Part shown: one piece after another, positions 22,961 through 36,244 of the stretch
Layout of the letters: each line of letters starts with the position of its first letter
Position numbering within the stretch: position 1 is the first letter of the stretch
Source: Escallonia rubra
Taxonomy: Eukaryota > Streptophyta > Magnoliopsida > Escalloniales > Escalloniaceae
DNA length: 64,000 nt
Reading direction: 5' to 3'
Assembly (NCBI GenBank): GCA_033065855.1
Contig: JAVXUO010001478.1
Coordinates: 390,001-454,000 of the forward strand
Notes under the pieces: model-generated
The model's database searches: none
What the model was told of the DNA's origin: nothing
The model's input: the letters and a program-made list of their open reading frames with translations, nothing else
Made by a program: the position numbers and the translations under genes

Positions 22961-23269
22961 TTAGACAGTTTTGACCACGTCATCATTCAAGTAGCCACTT
23001 GGAAATAAGTCTCCAAGGGTTATCAACTTGGGAATGTCCTGTCGAAAAGCCTTGTTGGCTTCCTTACGACTCTTCTTAGCAGCGTGCCTTCCCCTCTCAT
23101 ATTGTTGTTGCTTGCCTTTTGTAGCTCGCTTTTTCTCTCGACAAAATGGTTTCAAAGGAGTTGTTAATTGCTTCTTCGGTCTCCTCCGCATGACTAGCAT
23201 CCATCCATCGTCGTTCGTATCCACGAACCGGTCACTTTGAGTAGACACTTTCAGCACTTCGTGAGGGAG

Positions 23270-25230
23270 TTAAACTTTTACGGGCTCTAATGTCCTGAAT
23301 TGGATAGTTATTACTCGTGCGCCCATTGTCAATGTATCATTTGACGTATTTGGGCCCTTTGAGGGAGTCGCATCACTCGAGATGACAGAGGCATGGTTTG
23401 CCACTTCCAACCCATCAGTGTCTAACTCGATTTTTCCTTTCTTGGCCAATTCATGATAAGCTCCTTGAGTACGAAGCATTTTTCAGTCTTATGGCCAAGG
23501 ATACAATGATACTTACAATATCTTGCTTCGTTGACTCGTCTTGCTTCCTCCGGATGTTTTGACTCCGGGAGCTCAATGATATCATTCTCAAGCAAAAAAT
23601 CAAGTATGCCGGGTACCTCAGAATATGGAAAGGGTTAGACTTTTCCCTCCAACTCTTTCAATGAAGGTCGCTACTTGTCTTTTTCTCGGATTTGCTTTGG
23701 AGCATTCTCCTTCTTATGCTTTTATTTCTTTAAAATTTTCAAAGGAGCCGTGGTAACTGCCAGGGACTCCTTCCCAGTTGTTCTCGAGGATCGTTCAACT
23801 TTCTTTCCTTCCCTCTGCTCCTTGCGAGTGGTCAAGCAATGCATGACTGTTGCTGCCATGGTTGGCAACGCTGATTTCCATGTCATGGCCCCGCGTTCCT
23901 AATTCTTCAAAGTTGGCTTGTTTGTTACCCTGAAGAATGTACAACAAGCCCCAGTGGCATGCCTTACATACACATTTTTACTGCTGAAATCTCCGACAGC
24001 CTTTCTTTGCAGTTTAAGCTTAGTGAGAGCCACCTATTGATGTAGTCCACCGCAGGTTCATCTTTTCATTGCCCGATGTTTAGGAGCTCTATCATGCTCA
24101 CTGAGCAACGCGTGCTATAAAACCGATTCAAAAACTCACGGTCTAGTACTTCCCAACAATCAATTGACTTGGGCTCGATGTCAGTGTACCAGTCAAACGC
24201 ATTCCCTTTGAGAGACCTAATGATTTTTTTACGATGAGGTCCCTTTCGGTGCCTGCGTTGTTGCAAGTTTCAACTAAATGAGTGACGTGTTGGTTTGGGG
24301 TTGCCCTTCCCGTCAAACTTCTGGAACTTTGGTGGCTAGTACCCTGCTGGCATCCTCATGTTATTGATTCGCTTCATGTAAGGCTTTGAATACATGAGAT
24401 TGTTTTGAGAAGGTCCTCTGTATTGTGCCCTGATTATGCTTGTTATCATGTCTTCTAACTGTTGCACTGAGAGGGAAGCGATGGAGTTGGACCTGTCCTC
24501 TTTGTTTCTGAACCCGTCAGAAGTAGACCCATCATGACTTCCATTGATGGCATCTTTCTTCGAGGCCTCATTGACTTCGCCTCGATTGGAATCCTCATTG
24601 GTTTGTAACTCCAACTTATTCACGAGAGTCGCAATTTGGAAGTCCTTCTCTTCTAAAGTCTTGGTCAATTTTTCAAAGGCAAGAGATATAGCGGCTAGTT
24701 GTTCTTGGACAGACATAGATCCGGTCATCATGATTTGCAAGGTAACCAGAGGTACGGATGTGTGCGACTCGGAGTGCGGCGATGACATAAGGTGTTTTGG
24801 CTTCCTGGGGAAGAACCCGATTACGAACTAGTGTTGGAATTTGCATCTGAGGCATACTGAAATGATGGTGGAGACATCTTGTGAAAGGTATTCTCCTCCA
24901 ACACAAGGTGGGGGACTTTTGATCCTGACACCCCACCTTTCTCGTAACGTGAGACGACGACCTCCCTGAATTGACGGGTGGCTTGGCCGGTGGCTTGGAA
25001 ATTGGTACCACTACTCGACTGGGGATAACAATTTATTCTTGGCCCTGCTTCGAGTCACGGGGCCAGTAGATGTGCTGCTGCTATTGCTTCTTGTGGCTGC
25101 ACTTTTCAAGGCGTTTTCCATGGCTTGAGCTTCTTGCACTTTCTTTGGTGCCGTTGACGTGTTAAATGTGATTTGGGAATCTTCCTTAGAGAAGGGGATG
25201 AGAGGCAGAGTAGGTCCCACTGGGCGTGCT
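23270..25230 (-). pseudogene. Gypsy 1 gag remnant
   Basis: Minus-strand pieces include a leader (PTLPLIPFSKEDSQITFNTS), a helical segment (EQLAAISLAFEKLTKTLEEK near 24700), the retrotransposon gag motif (RSLKGNAFDWYTDIEPKSID near 24220) and a C-terminal KYH-x-TEKCF-type box near 23530. It is split by stops and frame changes. Gypsy 2 has the same motifs on the + strand, so the two elements belong to one family. Confidence 0.85.
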
Positions 25231-25231
25231 A
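25213..25231 (-). promoter_or_regulatory. Primer-binding-site-like sequence of Gypsy 1
   Basis: On the minus strand TAGCACGCCCAGTGGGACC lies a few bases after the 5' LTR. The Gypsy 2 counterpart is TGGCATGCCCGGTGGGACC. I do not assign the priming tRNA. Confidence 0.55.
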
Positions 25232-25237
25232 AAAATT

Positions 25238-26033
25238 TATACACACAAATTTCGTGTCTAAATCTGCGAGACAAGAAATAATGCACAAACTACAATTTAT
25301 ATATATATATATATATTAAACTAAGGGTTACACCAATTTAATCAGAAAATAAATATGAGTCCTCTGATTCTATCTACGATTTTCGTCACGATCCAAGGGT
25401 TAAGACAACTTGTTCTTGAAACGCTACATTTACTTCTTCCTTGTGGGCGATCTTTGATTTGTAGAATCTCCACAATTGAAAGTGAATTTCTCTTTGATGT
25501 TTAGGATCAAAGAGCAATGAATCTTTATCACCGAGAATGATCGATTGAAGAACTACACTAACTTAGTGCTTGTTGTTCTTCAAATGAAGCGTAATTCTCA
25601 TGTTGTGGGCTTATAACCAAGTTCCGGCAGAGCCCTGGCTTGTGTTTCCAGAGACTCAGTGTTTCCTTTTCCCTCCCCAAAACCCTCTGTTTATAGGCAA
25701 AACGGTGGAGTTAAATTTAGAAAACCCATGATTTGGGGATTTGTCTTTTAATCAAAGGGATTTTTGTTCCCCTTTAATTAATTAAATAGATTTATTTCCA
25801 TTTAATTTCTTTTTGTCAAACTTGACTTAATTGTATTTTCTGATAACAAGACCATGGGTTGGAACACATAATTTTATTAGACCTAGTTCTTCAGACTTTG
25901 CTTTGATTTGAGCGCAGTGCTTTGTTTGATTCCAAGTTAGCATTTTGGCTCGCATTTTCGACAGCATTGAATATTTGACTGGTCATAAAAATAACTTACC
26001 ATTGACCGGTAAAATTATTTTTAAGTGTCTACA
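25238..26033 (-). repeat. 5' LTR of Gypsy 1
   Basis: This 796-bp LTR reads TGTAGACACTTAAAAATAAT at its minus-strand start and ends near GTGTATA. A TATA box (CTATAAACA, around 25687-25697) lies inside. AGGAA follows on the outside. Confidence 0.9.
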
Positions 26034-26136
26034 AGGAATATGCTCCTTCTCTGTGTTATCCAGGATCTGCTTTCTCTTGGTGGTAAATTTCCAATGACAT
26101 CATGATTAAATATGGTAAATCGTTATTTTTATCATC

Positions 26137-27017
26137 TATAGACACAAAAAAATTATTTACCGCTTAATGATAGATAATTTTAGTGACTAGTCAAATATTC
26201 AACGTCGCAAAAAGTGCGGGCCAAGATGTTGACACAGAATCAAACAAGATGATGGACTCGATCTAAAATTAAACTAGAAGAATTAGCCCAAATAAAAACT
26301 ATTTGATCTAGCTTAAGTGTGGTCTTGCTACCATAAAACTCAAATAAGTCAACTTTGACTTATGGAAAGAATTTCTAAATTGAATAGAAATAAGGATCCA
26401 TTTAATCAAAAAATCCTGATTGAATTAAAGGGGGGATAAAATCATTTTAATTACAAAGTCAAAGCTCAAATAATGGGTTTCCAAAAATAAGCCTACCATC
26501 TTGCTTATAAATAGAGGGCTTGGGGTAGAGAAGAAGGACACACCGAGTCTCGGTGATCAAAGCTAGAACTTCGTCGAAACTCTGTCGTCTACTAAGTTTT
26601 GCTTCATTTGAAGAACAATTCGTACTAATGCAGTGTAGTTCTTCAATATAGCATTTCCATGTCACGAAGATCAATTTCTCTTTCATACAAAATCAAGGAT
26701 AAATCCCTCTTCAACTTAGGTGATTCCACAAGTCAAGGATTGCCGCACTTGTTCGGAATAAAGCTTTGAAGCCCTCGAGCAAGCACCGTTTCGACAATCT
26801 TTCTACTGCAAAGATTGAAGAAGTCAAAATCCACGTTTCAAGATCAAGTTGTTTCAGCCCTTGGATCGTGACCAAACTGGAGATCGAATCAGAAGATTTA
26901 CATTTAGTTTTATGTAAAAATAATAGAGTAGTGTAACCATATTACTTAAATCATTAAATTGAATTTTGTGCAATTGTGTTCTTATCTTGCAGTTTAGACA
27001 GGAAATTTATGTGTACA
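26137..27017 (+). repeat. Left LTR of Gypsy 2
   Basis: The 881-bp LTR starts TATAGACAC (derived from TGTAGACAC) and ends GTGTACA. TATAAATA at 26506-26513, with AGAGGGCTTGG after it, is the probable promoter. Confidence 0.82.
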
Positions 27018-27023
27018 AATTTA

Positions 27024-27042
27024 TGGCATGCCCGGTGGGACC
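27024..27042 (+). promoter_or_regulatory. Primer-binding-site-like sequence of Gypsy 2
   Basis: TGGCATGCCCGGTGGGACC lies six bases after the LTR end, the equivalent position to that in Gypsy 1. Confidence 0.55.
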
Positions 27043-27159
27043 ATTATGCCTCTCATCTCCTTCTCCATAAGAAGATAATCAAACCCTCCAAATGCATCAA
27101 TGGTGTCAAAGAATTTGCAATAGGATTAAGCCAACCAGCAGATTGTCACGATTGCTGAA

Positions 27160-28700
27160 AAAAAATGCAATGTCAAAGTCAAGGCGAGCGCACTATCGCC
27201 GAATTCATACACACCAGTGACCCAACGTGGGAAGGTTGCCGATTTGGAGTTTCCAAGGAAAGAAGATGGCAGTTTGGTTTCTAAGAAGCTTATACCTTTC
27301 TCGTACCATGTCGCCGAGTCAAATGCTTATGGGCATCATTTCACCATGCCGATTATGATGGCTAATGTTATTTCACTTGAAGAGCAACTAACTGCTATGT
27401 CTCATGCAATTGAGAAACTGACAAAGACAGTGGAGGAAACAGATCTTCAGATGGCCAACTTGATGAACAAATTGAAATTGAAGAAGAATTAAGAATCAAA
27501 GTCGGGTGACATTGGTGACGCAGACAAGGCTCTTAAGCGAGATGCTACCCACGAGAATCCAGATGCAACCACCTCCGGCGGATATGAAAACAAAGAAAGC
27601 AAGTCCATCTCTGTGCTTCCCTGTCTGTCCAGGAATTGCAAGACATGATTGAAAACACAATCACGGCTCAATACGGAAGACTGTTTCATGACACTCTCAC
27701 GTACTCGAAGCCCTAAATAAAGAAAATCGATAACATGAAGATGCTAGTCAGGTACCAACCGCCTAAGTTCTAACAGTTTGATGGGAAGGGCAATCCAGGG
27801 CAGCACGTCACCCATTTCATTAAGACTTGCAACGATGCTGGAATGGAAGGGGACCTCCTTTCGAAGCTGTTCATCCGATCTCTCAAAGGCAATGCCTTTG
27901 ATTGGTATACAAACTTAGAGTTCGAGTCGATAGAATGTTGTGAAGTAATGGAGCGTGAGTTCCAAAATCATTTCTACATCACCCGCCATTCTCTAGTAGA
28001 TTACATCAACAGGTGGCGAACCTTGAGCTTGGATTGTAAAGAAAAAATATCTGAAGCCTCTGCTGTGGGAATGTGTATGCAAGGCATGCATTAGGGTTTG
28101 TTGTACATCCTTCAAGGTAACAAACCCTCTACCTTTAAGGATTTGGCAACATGGGTCCACAACATGGAGATCACGATAGCGAGCCACGATAGAAATAACC
28201 CACTAATAGGTGACTCCCATAAAGAAACCAAAGAAGAGAAATTGAGGTGGGGTTCAAAAGCAAACATGGAAGATTCGATGGTTGTCACTAGAACTCCACT
28301 AAATATTTCTAACAAACAAAAAATTTTAAGAAAAAAAGACAAAAGAAAGATCAACCACTAGTGAGGGAGAGTCAACGGCCAAAGTTCAAAGAGTTAGAGC
28401 AAAAAGTCTATCGCTTTTAGACTTAGAAGTCCTGGGGATATTGGACTTTCTACTCGAACATATTCTTATTAATCTCCCTAAGTTAAAATGAGAGGAAGAA
28501 GTGGGGCAGGTCAATGAACCGAGATACTACAAGTACCACCGGCTCATCAGTTATCCGACCGAGAAATGCTTCACGCTCAAGGAGGTGATTATGGACTTGT
28601 CCAGAAAAAAGAAAATCGAAATACATGATGAGGAGATAGAAGAGTCAAATAATGCTTCTGTCATCTTTGGATTTGTTGTCTCTTCAGCTTCTTGTTAGTG
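27160..28700 (+). pseudogene. Gypsy 2 gag remnant
   Basis: The + strand reads EEQLTAMSHAIEKLTKTVEE near 27380, then the gag core LIRSLKGNAFDWYTN-like motif (FIRSLKGNAFDWYTNLEFES) near 27870. A single stop at 28092-28094 precedes GLLYILQGNKPSTFKDLATW. A C-terminal box RYYKYHRLISYPTEKCFTLK lies near 28525. Frame changes separate the pieces. It corresponds to the Gypsy 1 gag in content and order. Confidence 0.85.
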
Positions 28701-28899
28701 GCAAGAGAACAGATCACCTAAGGCTTTCGTGCTGAGGGCATCCAGATCTTGAAAGATCCCCCAAAAGACTCAACATCCCTTTGAAGTCGCTAAAAATATC
28801 AAAAGGTCAAGCCTTCACAAGGGATGCATTAAAATTATATCCAAGATCAAGCTTTATGGCCCTTGGGTATAAATAATAAAAAAAAGCTCAAGTCATCTT

Positions 28900-30460
28900 C
28901 ACCCGATCAAGCTTCAAGCTCGACTTCGAAGGTGAGAGCTGAATTGTTTGGTTGGAGATAACACTCTGAAGCCCTTCAACTAGCTACAAGTCGTCTTCAT
29001 CCGGTCAAGCTTAAAGCCCAAATTCAAAGGTCAACTTCGGATCATCTGGTTGGAGATCAAGCTCTGAAACCCTTCAACTACCTATAAGTCGTCTTAATCT
29101 GATCAAGTTTCAAGCTCCAATTCTAAGGTAAAAGCTGAATCGTCTGGCTGGAGATCACGCTCTGAAGCCCCTTCCACTAGCTGCAAGCCGTCTTCATCCA
29201 ATCAAGCTTTAACCCCAGATTTAAAGTCAACGTCGCATCGTCTGGTTGGAGATCAAGCTCTGAAGCCCTTCAACTAGCTACAAGTCGTCTTCATTCGATT
29301 AAGCTCGATGCCCGAAGTGAAGACAGAAATCAAATATCAAAGCTCCTCAGCACGAGCATAAACTACAAGATCAAAGCTCCTATCAACGCTTCTCTGCACC
29401 AACTTAAATTGCACAGTCAACGCTCCTCAGCACGAGCTTAAACTGCACGATGAATGCTCTTCCGCACGAGTTTAAACTGCACAAACAATGCTCCTCGGCA
29501 CGAGCTTAAACTGCACGATGAACGCTCCTATGCACGAGCTTAAACTGCACAATCAACGCTCCTTGGCACAAGCTTAAACCACACGATGAACGCTTCTTTG
29601 CACGAGCTTAAACTGCACAATCAACGCTCCTCATCAGCTCCTTACCGCACGATCAATGCTCCTCAGCACGAGTCTAAACTTCACCATCAATGCTTCTAGC
29701 CTTCACGAGCTAAAACTGCATAAGGCACCAAAATTTCATTTCATACTTGAACTACAACTATTGATTTGACCCCTTACGGGTATGTAGGCAGCTTGGAGTT
29801 TTGCTCTAAGTTTAGTCAATCCAAAAAAAAAATAATTAAAATGACAGTCCATGATTAAATCTTGAGGCTAATTAGTCTTTCATGCCCAGCACAAGGAACG
29901 TCCAAGTCCTGTCAAGTTCAATTGCCAAACAAAGGGGGCAAGTCCAACAATGAGTCATGCCAAGCTCCGACTTGTGAAAATGCAGGTCAACAAGAGACTA
30001 TGCAAAGGAGGGCGAGTCCAATCGCAAGTCTTATCGAGCACACTTCCAATGCGATGAGAATAAAATATCGTCTTCGTCCTGAGGAAGTGTAGGTCAACAA
30101 GAGTCTGTGCAAATGAGCACAAGTTCAATCGCAAGTCTTATCGAGCAAACTTCCAATGAGATGCGAATCAAAAGCCGTCTTCGTCTTGAGGAAGTGCAGG
30201 TCAACAAGAGTATGTGTAAAGGAAGGTAGGTTCAATCGCAAGTCTTGTTGAGCGCACTTTCAACTGGAAAAAAAACTCAAAATTGTCTTCGTCTCGTGAA
30301 GTGCAGGTTAACAAAAGACTACGCAAACTGGAGCAAGTTCATGTGCAAGACATGTCGAGGAGACTATCAATGCAGTCAAATGTAGAACTGTCTTGACCGC
30401 GTAAAAAATGCCGGTCAATAGAGGACCTTGCATGCGAGGGAAAGTTTAGATGCAAATTTG
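28900..30460 (+). repeat. Three tandem-repeat tracts replacing pol in Gypsy 2
   Basis: Tract A (about 28900-29300) repeats CTGAAGCCCTTCAACTAGCT-like units of about 115 bp. Tract B (about 29340-29740) repeats CAGCACGAGCTTAAACTGCA-type units of about 40-60 bp. Tract C (about 29890-30460) repeats GTGCAGGTCAACAAGAGACT-type units of about 100 bp, the reverse-complement relatives of the Gypsy 1 repeats at 14480-15330. Confidence 0.8.
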
Positions 30461-30499
30461 CTGAGCTGGTGTCCGTAGCAGTCTTGTCACATGGCATTC

Positions 30500-31074
30500 A
30501 TTGCTTACATAATGTACATGACTTAAAAAGAAAAAAAAGGGATATATTGCTTTTATTTTTATTAGATAGAAACTGAAAAAGAGAAAAAAGGAAAAAAAAA
30601 ATATGACAGGTTCAGAAAGTTCAAGAAAAAAAACAAAGAACAAAGAAAAAAAAAGTCTCAAAAGGAAGAAAGGGAGGGCGTTCAGCCCAAGGAAGAGAAA
30701 AATAAAAAGAAACAAAAGAAGAAGACAAAAAAAAAGGGAAGAGGAAAAAGATAAAGAAGTGAGTGTTCAACCCAAGAGAGAAGAACAAAAGAAGAGGAGA
30801 AGAACATAGGAAGCAGAAGCGGCGCAAGGCGTGGGTTAACGCCACCAAAGGCAAAAAAAATGGTCCATGGCTTCAGAAATGGCCGACGACAATGGGTGTA
30901 ATTCGGTTTTGCGGTCCAACAACCGGTGACGTACCAGCGGCAGCCGTAGTAAAAAAGTGACGACAGTGAAAACACAGTAGCAATGGTGGCCTCGGCGGAC
31001 TCCGGCGGCGGGAGCGACCAATTCGCGCTGATCTAGCAGCAGTGGCCTCAACGGAAGTCGGCGAAGGCAGGAGT
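30500..31074 (+). other. Gypsy 2 3' region, purine-rich then GC-rich
   Basis: An AAAGAAGAGG-rich stretch (30530-30800) and a GCGGCG-rich part match the pyrimidine-rich and GC-rich blocks of Gypsy 1 in reverse. The basic 68-codon ORF at 30603 is a by-product of the purine run. Confidence 0.55.
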
Positions 31075-31729
31075 TATTGGATATAAATGCGTTTAAATAA
31101 TTTTTGGAGCAGACCCACACTTTCTTACACAAAAACAACAAGTATTACAATACAAATTTAATAATAACACGTCACAATATAAAAAGAACGATCTCACCAT
31201 ACTATAAAATCAAGCCGAGACTTTGTCCTAAAAGTTTGGTTCGCGCTCCCCGGAACCAATGGCTCGATATATGCGATGGGCTTCACAGCACGCAACCTCC
31301 AGGATTAGTCTATATTACTATCCCCGTTTGCATGCACATGCAACAGAGACTCTTGAACAACCCTCTTGACTTTCCTCTTCCACAACTCACCAAATATCAA
31401 ATTATATAAGCACTAAAATATCAAAGTGTTGTAGTAGAATTTTGGGGTGATACTAAAGAGAAGTATGTGTCTCGGGTGTGTGAAGAAACAAGTGAATGTT
31501 GTGTGTGTTCATGTGTTGGCTGAGACACATATATATAGGGAGAGAAGGAGGTGAAGTCTTGGAGCCAAAGGCTCAAAACTTGGAGCCAAAGTGTTGGCTT
31601 TGTGTGGAGCCAAAGGAATTTGTTTGGAGCCAAAGCAATGAAGAAGGCATTCGTGGCTTCTCCATAGCCCAGCAAAGAGAAATGGAGTGGGGGCCAAGGT
31701 GTGTTTTGAAACACACATAAAATACAATA
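31075..31729 (-). repeat. 3' LTR of the Copia element
   Basis: This 655-bp LTR is uninterrupted. It matches 36245-36734 followed by 45186-45415. A short TA tract near 31530 is the place where the other LTR expanded and received the Mutator-like element. Confidence 0.92.
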
Positions 31730-31741
31730 ATCCCCCACATG
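31730..31741 (-). promoter_or_regulatory. Polypurine tract of the Copia element
   Basis: On the minus strand ATGTGGGGGAT directly precedes the LTR start. Confidence 0.7.
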
Positions 31742-32339
31742 TTTCAAAACACAGACTCGATAAAGGAAGAGGAGACGAAAAATTATGCATCGGCGAGGTG
31801 TCACATGGATTGAACCTTTCTTAGGATAAATGAGCAGGAACTCACTGAAATACGATGGTAGAGCGAATACTCTTTTAACCACATTTTGTTATCGAGAATT
31901 GCGCATACTCACCACCGACATAATATCTCTAGTAAGGGTTGTTCTCGCGGGTTGACACTAAATGGCCATGTGTCGTACCTGGATATTCTTGTGTGCTCTA
32001 GCGACATACCCAAGTCCCATAGATGCGGCTCAACCTCACACACATAGATGGTATCCATCAGGGAATGTGTTGCAGCTGAACACCCCATCCCAATAATTAG
32101 GGACTATGGAACCATTAAGATCTATGCTCATCCTCACACACTGTAGCGATCACTGTCATAAAGCATAAGGATAGACTCTTCTCTAAGGACCTCCCACCTT
32201 AGAGGATATACACAAAGCAACAGTGCCCATCAGACTCTATGACTTCGTTATTACCTATTGAACCTCCTTCACGGGATCGCCGATCACAGAGGTTAGGTAT
32301 CCATCATTTCGTCTCTAAATTTGGGTAAAGTCCCATCCC

Positions 32340-35300
32340 CTTCTATGCTTCCATCACTAGGCCTCTCCCTAGTAGCTTAGTCAGAGGATCAGCCAAGTTC
32401 CTTCCTGACCTCACAAAATTCATAGATACGTTACCATTCTCAATTAGTTGCCTCACAGTAGCATGTCACATCTGAATGTGACGACTCTTCCCATTATATA
32501 TTTTGCTTTTAGCTCGAGCAATAACAGCTAAGCAATCACAATGCATCACCACAAGTGGACTGGGTTTACTCCACAAAGGCATATCAATCAAGAAACTTCT
32601 GAGCTACTTTGCTTTAGAACAAGCCTTCTCTAAGGCAATCAACTCTGATTCCATGGTGGATTTAGCGATAACTGTCTGCTTGGACGACTTCCAAGAGATC
32701 GATCCTCCAGCTAGTAGGAACACATATTTACTAGTGAGCTTGAACTCATCTCAATCTGAAATCCAGTTAGCATCACAATAACCTTCAAGCACAGAAGGAT
32801 GACCACAAGATGTTAGTCCATAATCAATGGTGCCTCTCAAATATTTCAACAACCCATATATTGCACTCTAATGTTCCTCACTAGGATTATGAGTATATCT
32901 ACTCAATCTTCCAACTGCATATGCAATATCAGGACGAGTATGATTTATCAAAAACATTAGGCTACCAATTGTTTGTGCATTCTTATTTTGTGATACGCTG
33001 TCACCACAATTTTTCACCAGGTGCATTTTTGCATCATAAGGTGAAGACAAAGACGTACAATCATAATGCTCATATTTTCTCAGCATGTTCTCAACAAAGT
33101 ATGACTATGATAAAGTGATGGAATCATCACGCCTCAAGATTTTGATTCCCAAAATGACATTAGCTTCACCCATATCTTTTATGTCAAATTTAGATGCTAG
33201 AAATCTCTTAGTAGCATGCACAACATCAATGTTTGTTCCAAATATAAGCAGATCATCAATGTACAAGCATATAATGATAACATTATTATTAACACATTTA
33301 TAATATATGCATTTATCGGCATCGTTAATCAAGAATCCATCAAATATCATCACATTATCAATTTTTTCATGCCATTCTTTAGGAGTTTGTTTCAATTTGT
33401 ACAAGGATTTAACCAATTTACACACTTTATTTTCTTGTCTGGGGACCATAAATCCCTCGGGCTGCTCCATGTATATTTCTTCTTCTAAATCACCAATTAG
33501 AAAAGTAGTTCTAACATCCATTTGATGCACAACAAGTTTATGTATGGATGCAATGACAAATAAAATTCTGATAGATGCAATTCTAGTAACATGAGAGTAT
33601 GTATCAAAATAATCAACATTTTGTTTTTGTTTATAGCCTTTAGCCACCAATTGTGTCTTATATTTCTCAATGGAACCATTCTGATTTCAACTTTTTCTTA
33701 AAGATCCATTTACAACCAATAGGTCTAGTCTTATAAGGCAAGTCTACAAGTTCCCAGGTATGATTAGACATGATAGAATCTAATTCATTTTAATGGATTC
33801 TCTCCACAAAGGTGCATCTATAGAAACTATAGCATCATGATATGACAATGGTTCATCATTAACAAGATACACATAATCATCTCCAAAACTTGTTTTTGTT
33901 CGCATTATCTTGCTTCTTCTTAACTCTGGAGTTTCATCAATAGGATTATCAGTACTAGCATGCTCATCAATAACTCTAGGTACTTTATTTTTCATAGGAA
34001 AAATATTCTCAAAGAAAGAAGCATTTTTAGATTCAATAATAATATTGGCTTCCATGACATCACTCTTAATGACAAGAAATCTGTATGCAATACTATTAGA
34101 AGCATAACCAATGAACACGTAATCACAAGTTCGAGAACCCAAATTTCTTTTTTTTAGGCTCAGGTAACATAACCTTTGCCAGGCACCCCCACACTTTCAA
34201 ATACTCCAAGTTAGGAGTGCGACCATTCCAAATTTGATAAGGTGTTTTACCGGTTTTTTTATGGGGTACTCTATTTTGTACGTGACAGGCTGAGAGAATA
34301 GTTTCCCCCCCACAGGTTGGCGAGTAGGCCATAACTAACAAGCATAGCATTCATCATTTCTTTTAGAGTTCTATTTTTTCTCTTAGCAATTCCATCTGAT
34401 TCAGGTGAATAAGGTGGAGTTACCTCATGAATAATGCCATTTTGTAAACATAAATCATCGAACGGATTACAGTCATATTCACCACCTCTATATGTTCTAA
34501 GCCTTTTAATTTTCTTATCCTTTTGATTTTCAACTTCATAGTTATAGTTCATGAACATTTCAAGAGTTTCGCCTTTTGTTCTCAACAGATAGAGTCTAGT
34601 GAATCTAGAACAATCATCAACAAAGATCACATAAAACATTTTACCACCTCTAGTCATCGTTTGTTTTAAATTACTGTGAATTAAGTCAAGGGGTTCACTT
34701 TATCTTGTGACATGTTTACATGTTTTCTTAGTGCTTTTGATTTCAGCACAAGTTTCACACTTGTCTATGTTGGACTCAATAAAATAAAAGATCAAATCCA
34801 TCTCTTTCATTTTCTTTATGTACGCATAATTCACATGTCCAAGTCTACCATGCCACACATCAGCAGAGTCAATCATGTAAGCAAAAGTAGACGATGCATT
34901 CTCATTCAACAATTTAACAACATTAAGTACATAAAGGCCTTGGTCAAGATACCCATTACCGACAAAGATGTCATTTCTTGTCATAGTCACAATACCTACG
35001 TCAAACATAGTCTTGATGCCGGCCTTACCGAGTAGCTGTATTGACACAAGGTTGTGCTTGATCATCGGCACGTGAAACACATCAGATTGTGAGAGGGTTT
35101 TACCAGATGTGAGTTTGAGAACTACCATTCCCTTTCCCACAACTGGTATGGACCTGTTGTCACCAACGTACACGCATTCTGTACCTTCCCTCACATTTAA
35201 GTAGGAGGCGAACACATCCCGGTTAGCAGAGATGTGCCTAGTGGCACCTGAGTTTAAAACCCATCCATTCACTTCCGTAACCAAGTGCATTTCTGACACT

Positions 35301-36240
35301 ACAGCAGCGATGATATCATCATCTGCCTCAACCACGTTTTCTCTCGCCCTTGGTGGAGCCCTTCTATTATTGTTGTTCTGGTGACGGTGCTGGTAGTTAT
35401 TGTTGTTTTGGTCGGCTTTTCGATATCTGCAAACGTTTGCATAGTGCCCTGCTTTTCCACAAACAAAACATTCACCCTTTTTCTGTTGAATCTGTGGATT
35501 AGACACTTGACTTCTATTGTAGTTATTAGACTGGGGTCTCCCGTAAGGCTTATGACCATATCCCCTATTGTGTGATTGTTGAGTCCTAGGCGATCCACTT
35601 TCAACCACGTTAGCCTTATACATCATTTCTTTAGCCTTACCGGTCATTTACAATTTTTTATTTTGAGCCTGAACTTTAATATAGACTATGGTTTCCTATA
35701 AGGTCATAGCATGTCTCATTTGTCTAAATTTTCATTTTAATTCTTTCCATGAGTCAGACGATTTTTCTACAAGACATTGAGCCTTAAACCTTTTAGGTAA
35801 AACGTCACCCTCTTTAGCTAGACCATTTATGATATTTTGAAAATCATTTATTTGACTCTAAATGCTTTTATCATTAGCCATTTGATAGTGCAAAAAATTA
35901 ACGGCTAAAAACTTTTTAGTGCCTTCATCCTCAAATTCGTACTTGCTAACTAATTCATCCCATAAAGCCTTATAGATCATTAGATAAAGCATTACGAATA
36001 GTACTAAGACAAAATCTATTAGCGTTATTCTATTTTTCTAAGACTTGAGCATAATTTTTGGTATTATTATCCGACACAGGCTCAATTAGAACAAATGAGA
36101 TTTTGGAAAAATCTAAGACATCCAAAACCATGCCTTTCCATCCTTTTAAAATCATTTCCATCAAAACGTTTAATTCGGCTTGTGTCCGAAATAACTTTCG
36201 TTTGTGTGAGAAGTTGCGATTCCATTTTAATCAACTTTTT
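32340..36240 (-). pseudogene. Copia gag-pol polyprotein, inactivated
   Basis: Minus-strand order: UBN2-like gag pieces (36240-35650, with stops); zinc knuckle CFVCGKAGHYANVC; protease motif VLNSGATRH, where the usual catalytic aspartate reads N; GAG-pre-integrase DVWHGRLGHVNY; integrase with VDDCSRFTRLY; reverse transcriptase (34142-33105) with IDDLLIFGT; RNase H with YCDANW and [11 protein letters not shown] down to about 32340. In the integrase the second acidic site reads LRTYRGGEY instead of LRTDRGGEY, and the third reads GIAKRKNRT instead of GxAERKNRT. At least two frame changes (near 34330 and 34135) and several stops occur. Confidence 0.9.
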
Positions 36241-36244
36241 AGAT

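Larger units (their letters stand above)
8348..26033 (-). mobile_element. Gypsy (Ty3-type) LTR retrotransposon 1, decayed
   Basis: The element is bounded by homologous LTRs ending TGTACA/TGTAGA and flanked by AGGAA on both sides (8343-8347 and 26034-26038). Coding runs on the minus strand in the order gag, protease, RNase H, integrase. A purine-rich tract lies next to the left (3') LTR and a primer-site-like sequence next to the right (5') LTR. An antisense ORF between pol and the 3' LTR matches the layout known in the Tat/Retand lineage. The polymerase core is missing. A hAT element is inserted at 9523-13554. Confidence 0.9.

Noticed and set aside
30603-30975. Lys/Arg-rich ORF and its Phe/Leu-rich complement
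   Set aside because: They are produced by a purine-rich run in the Gypsy 2 3' region, mirrored in Gypsy 1.
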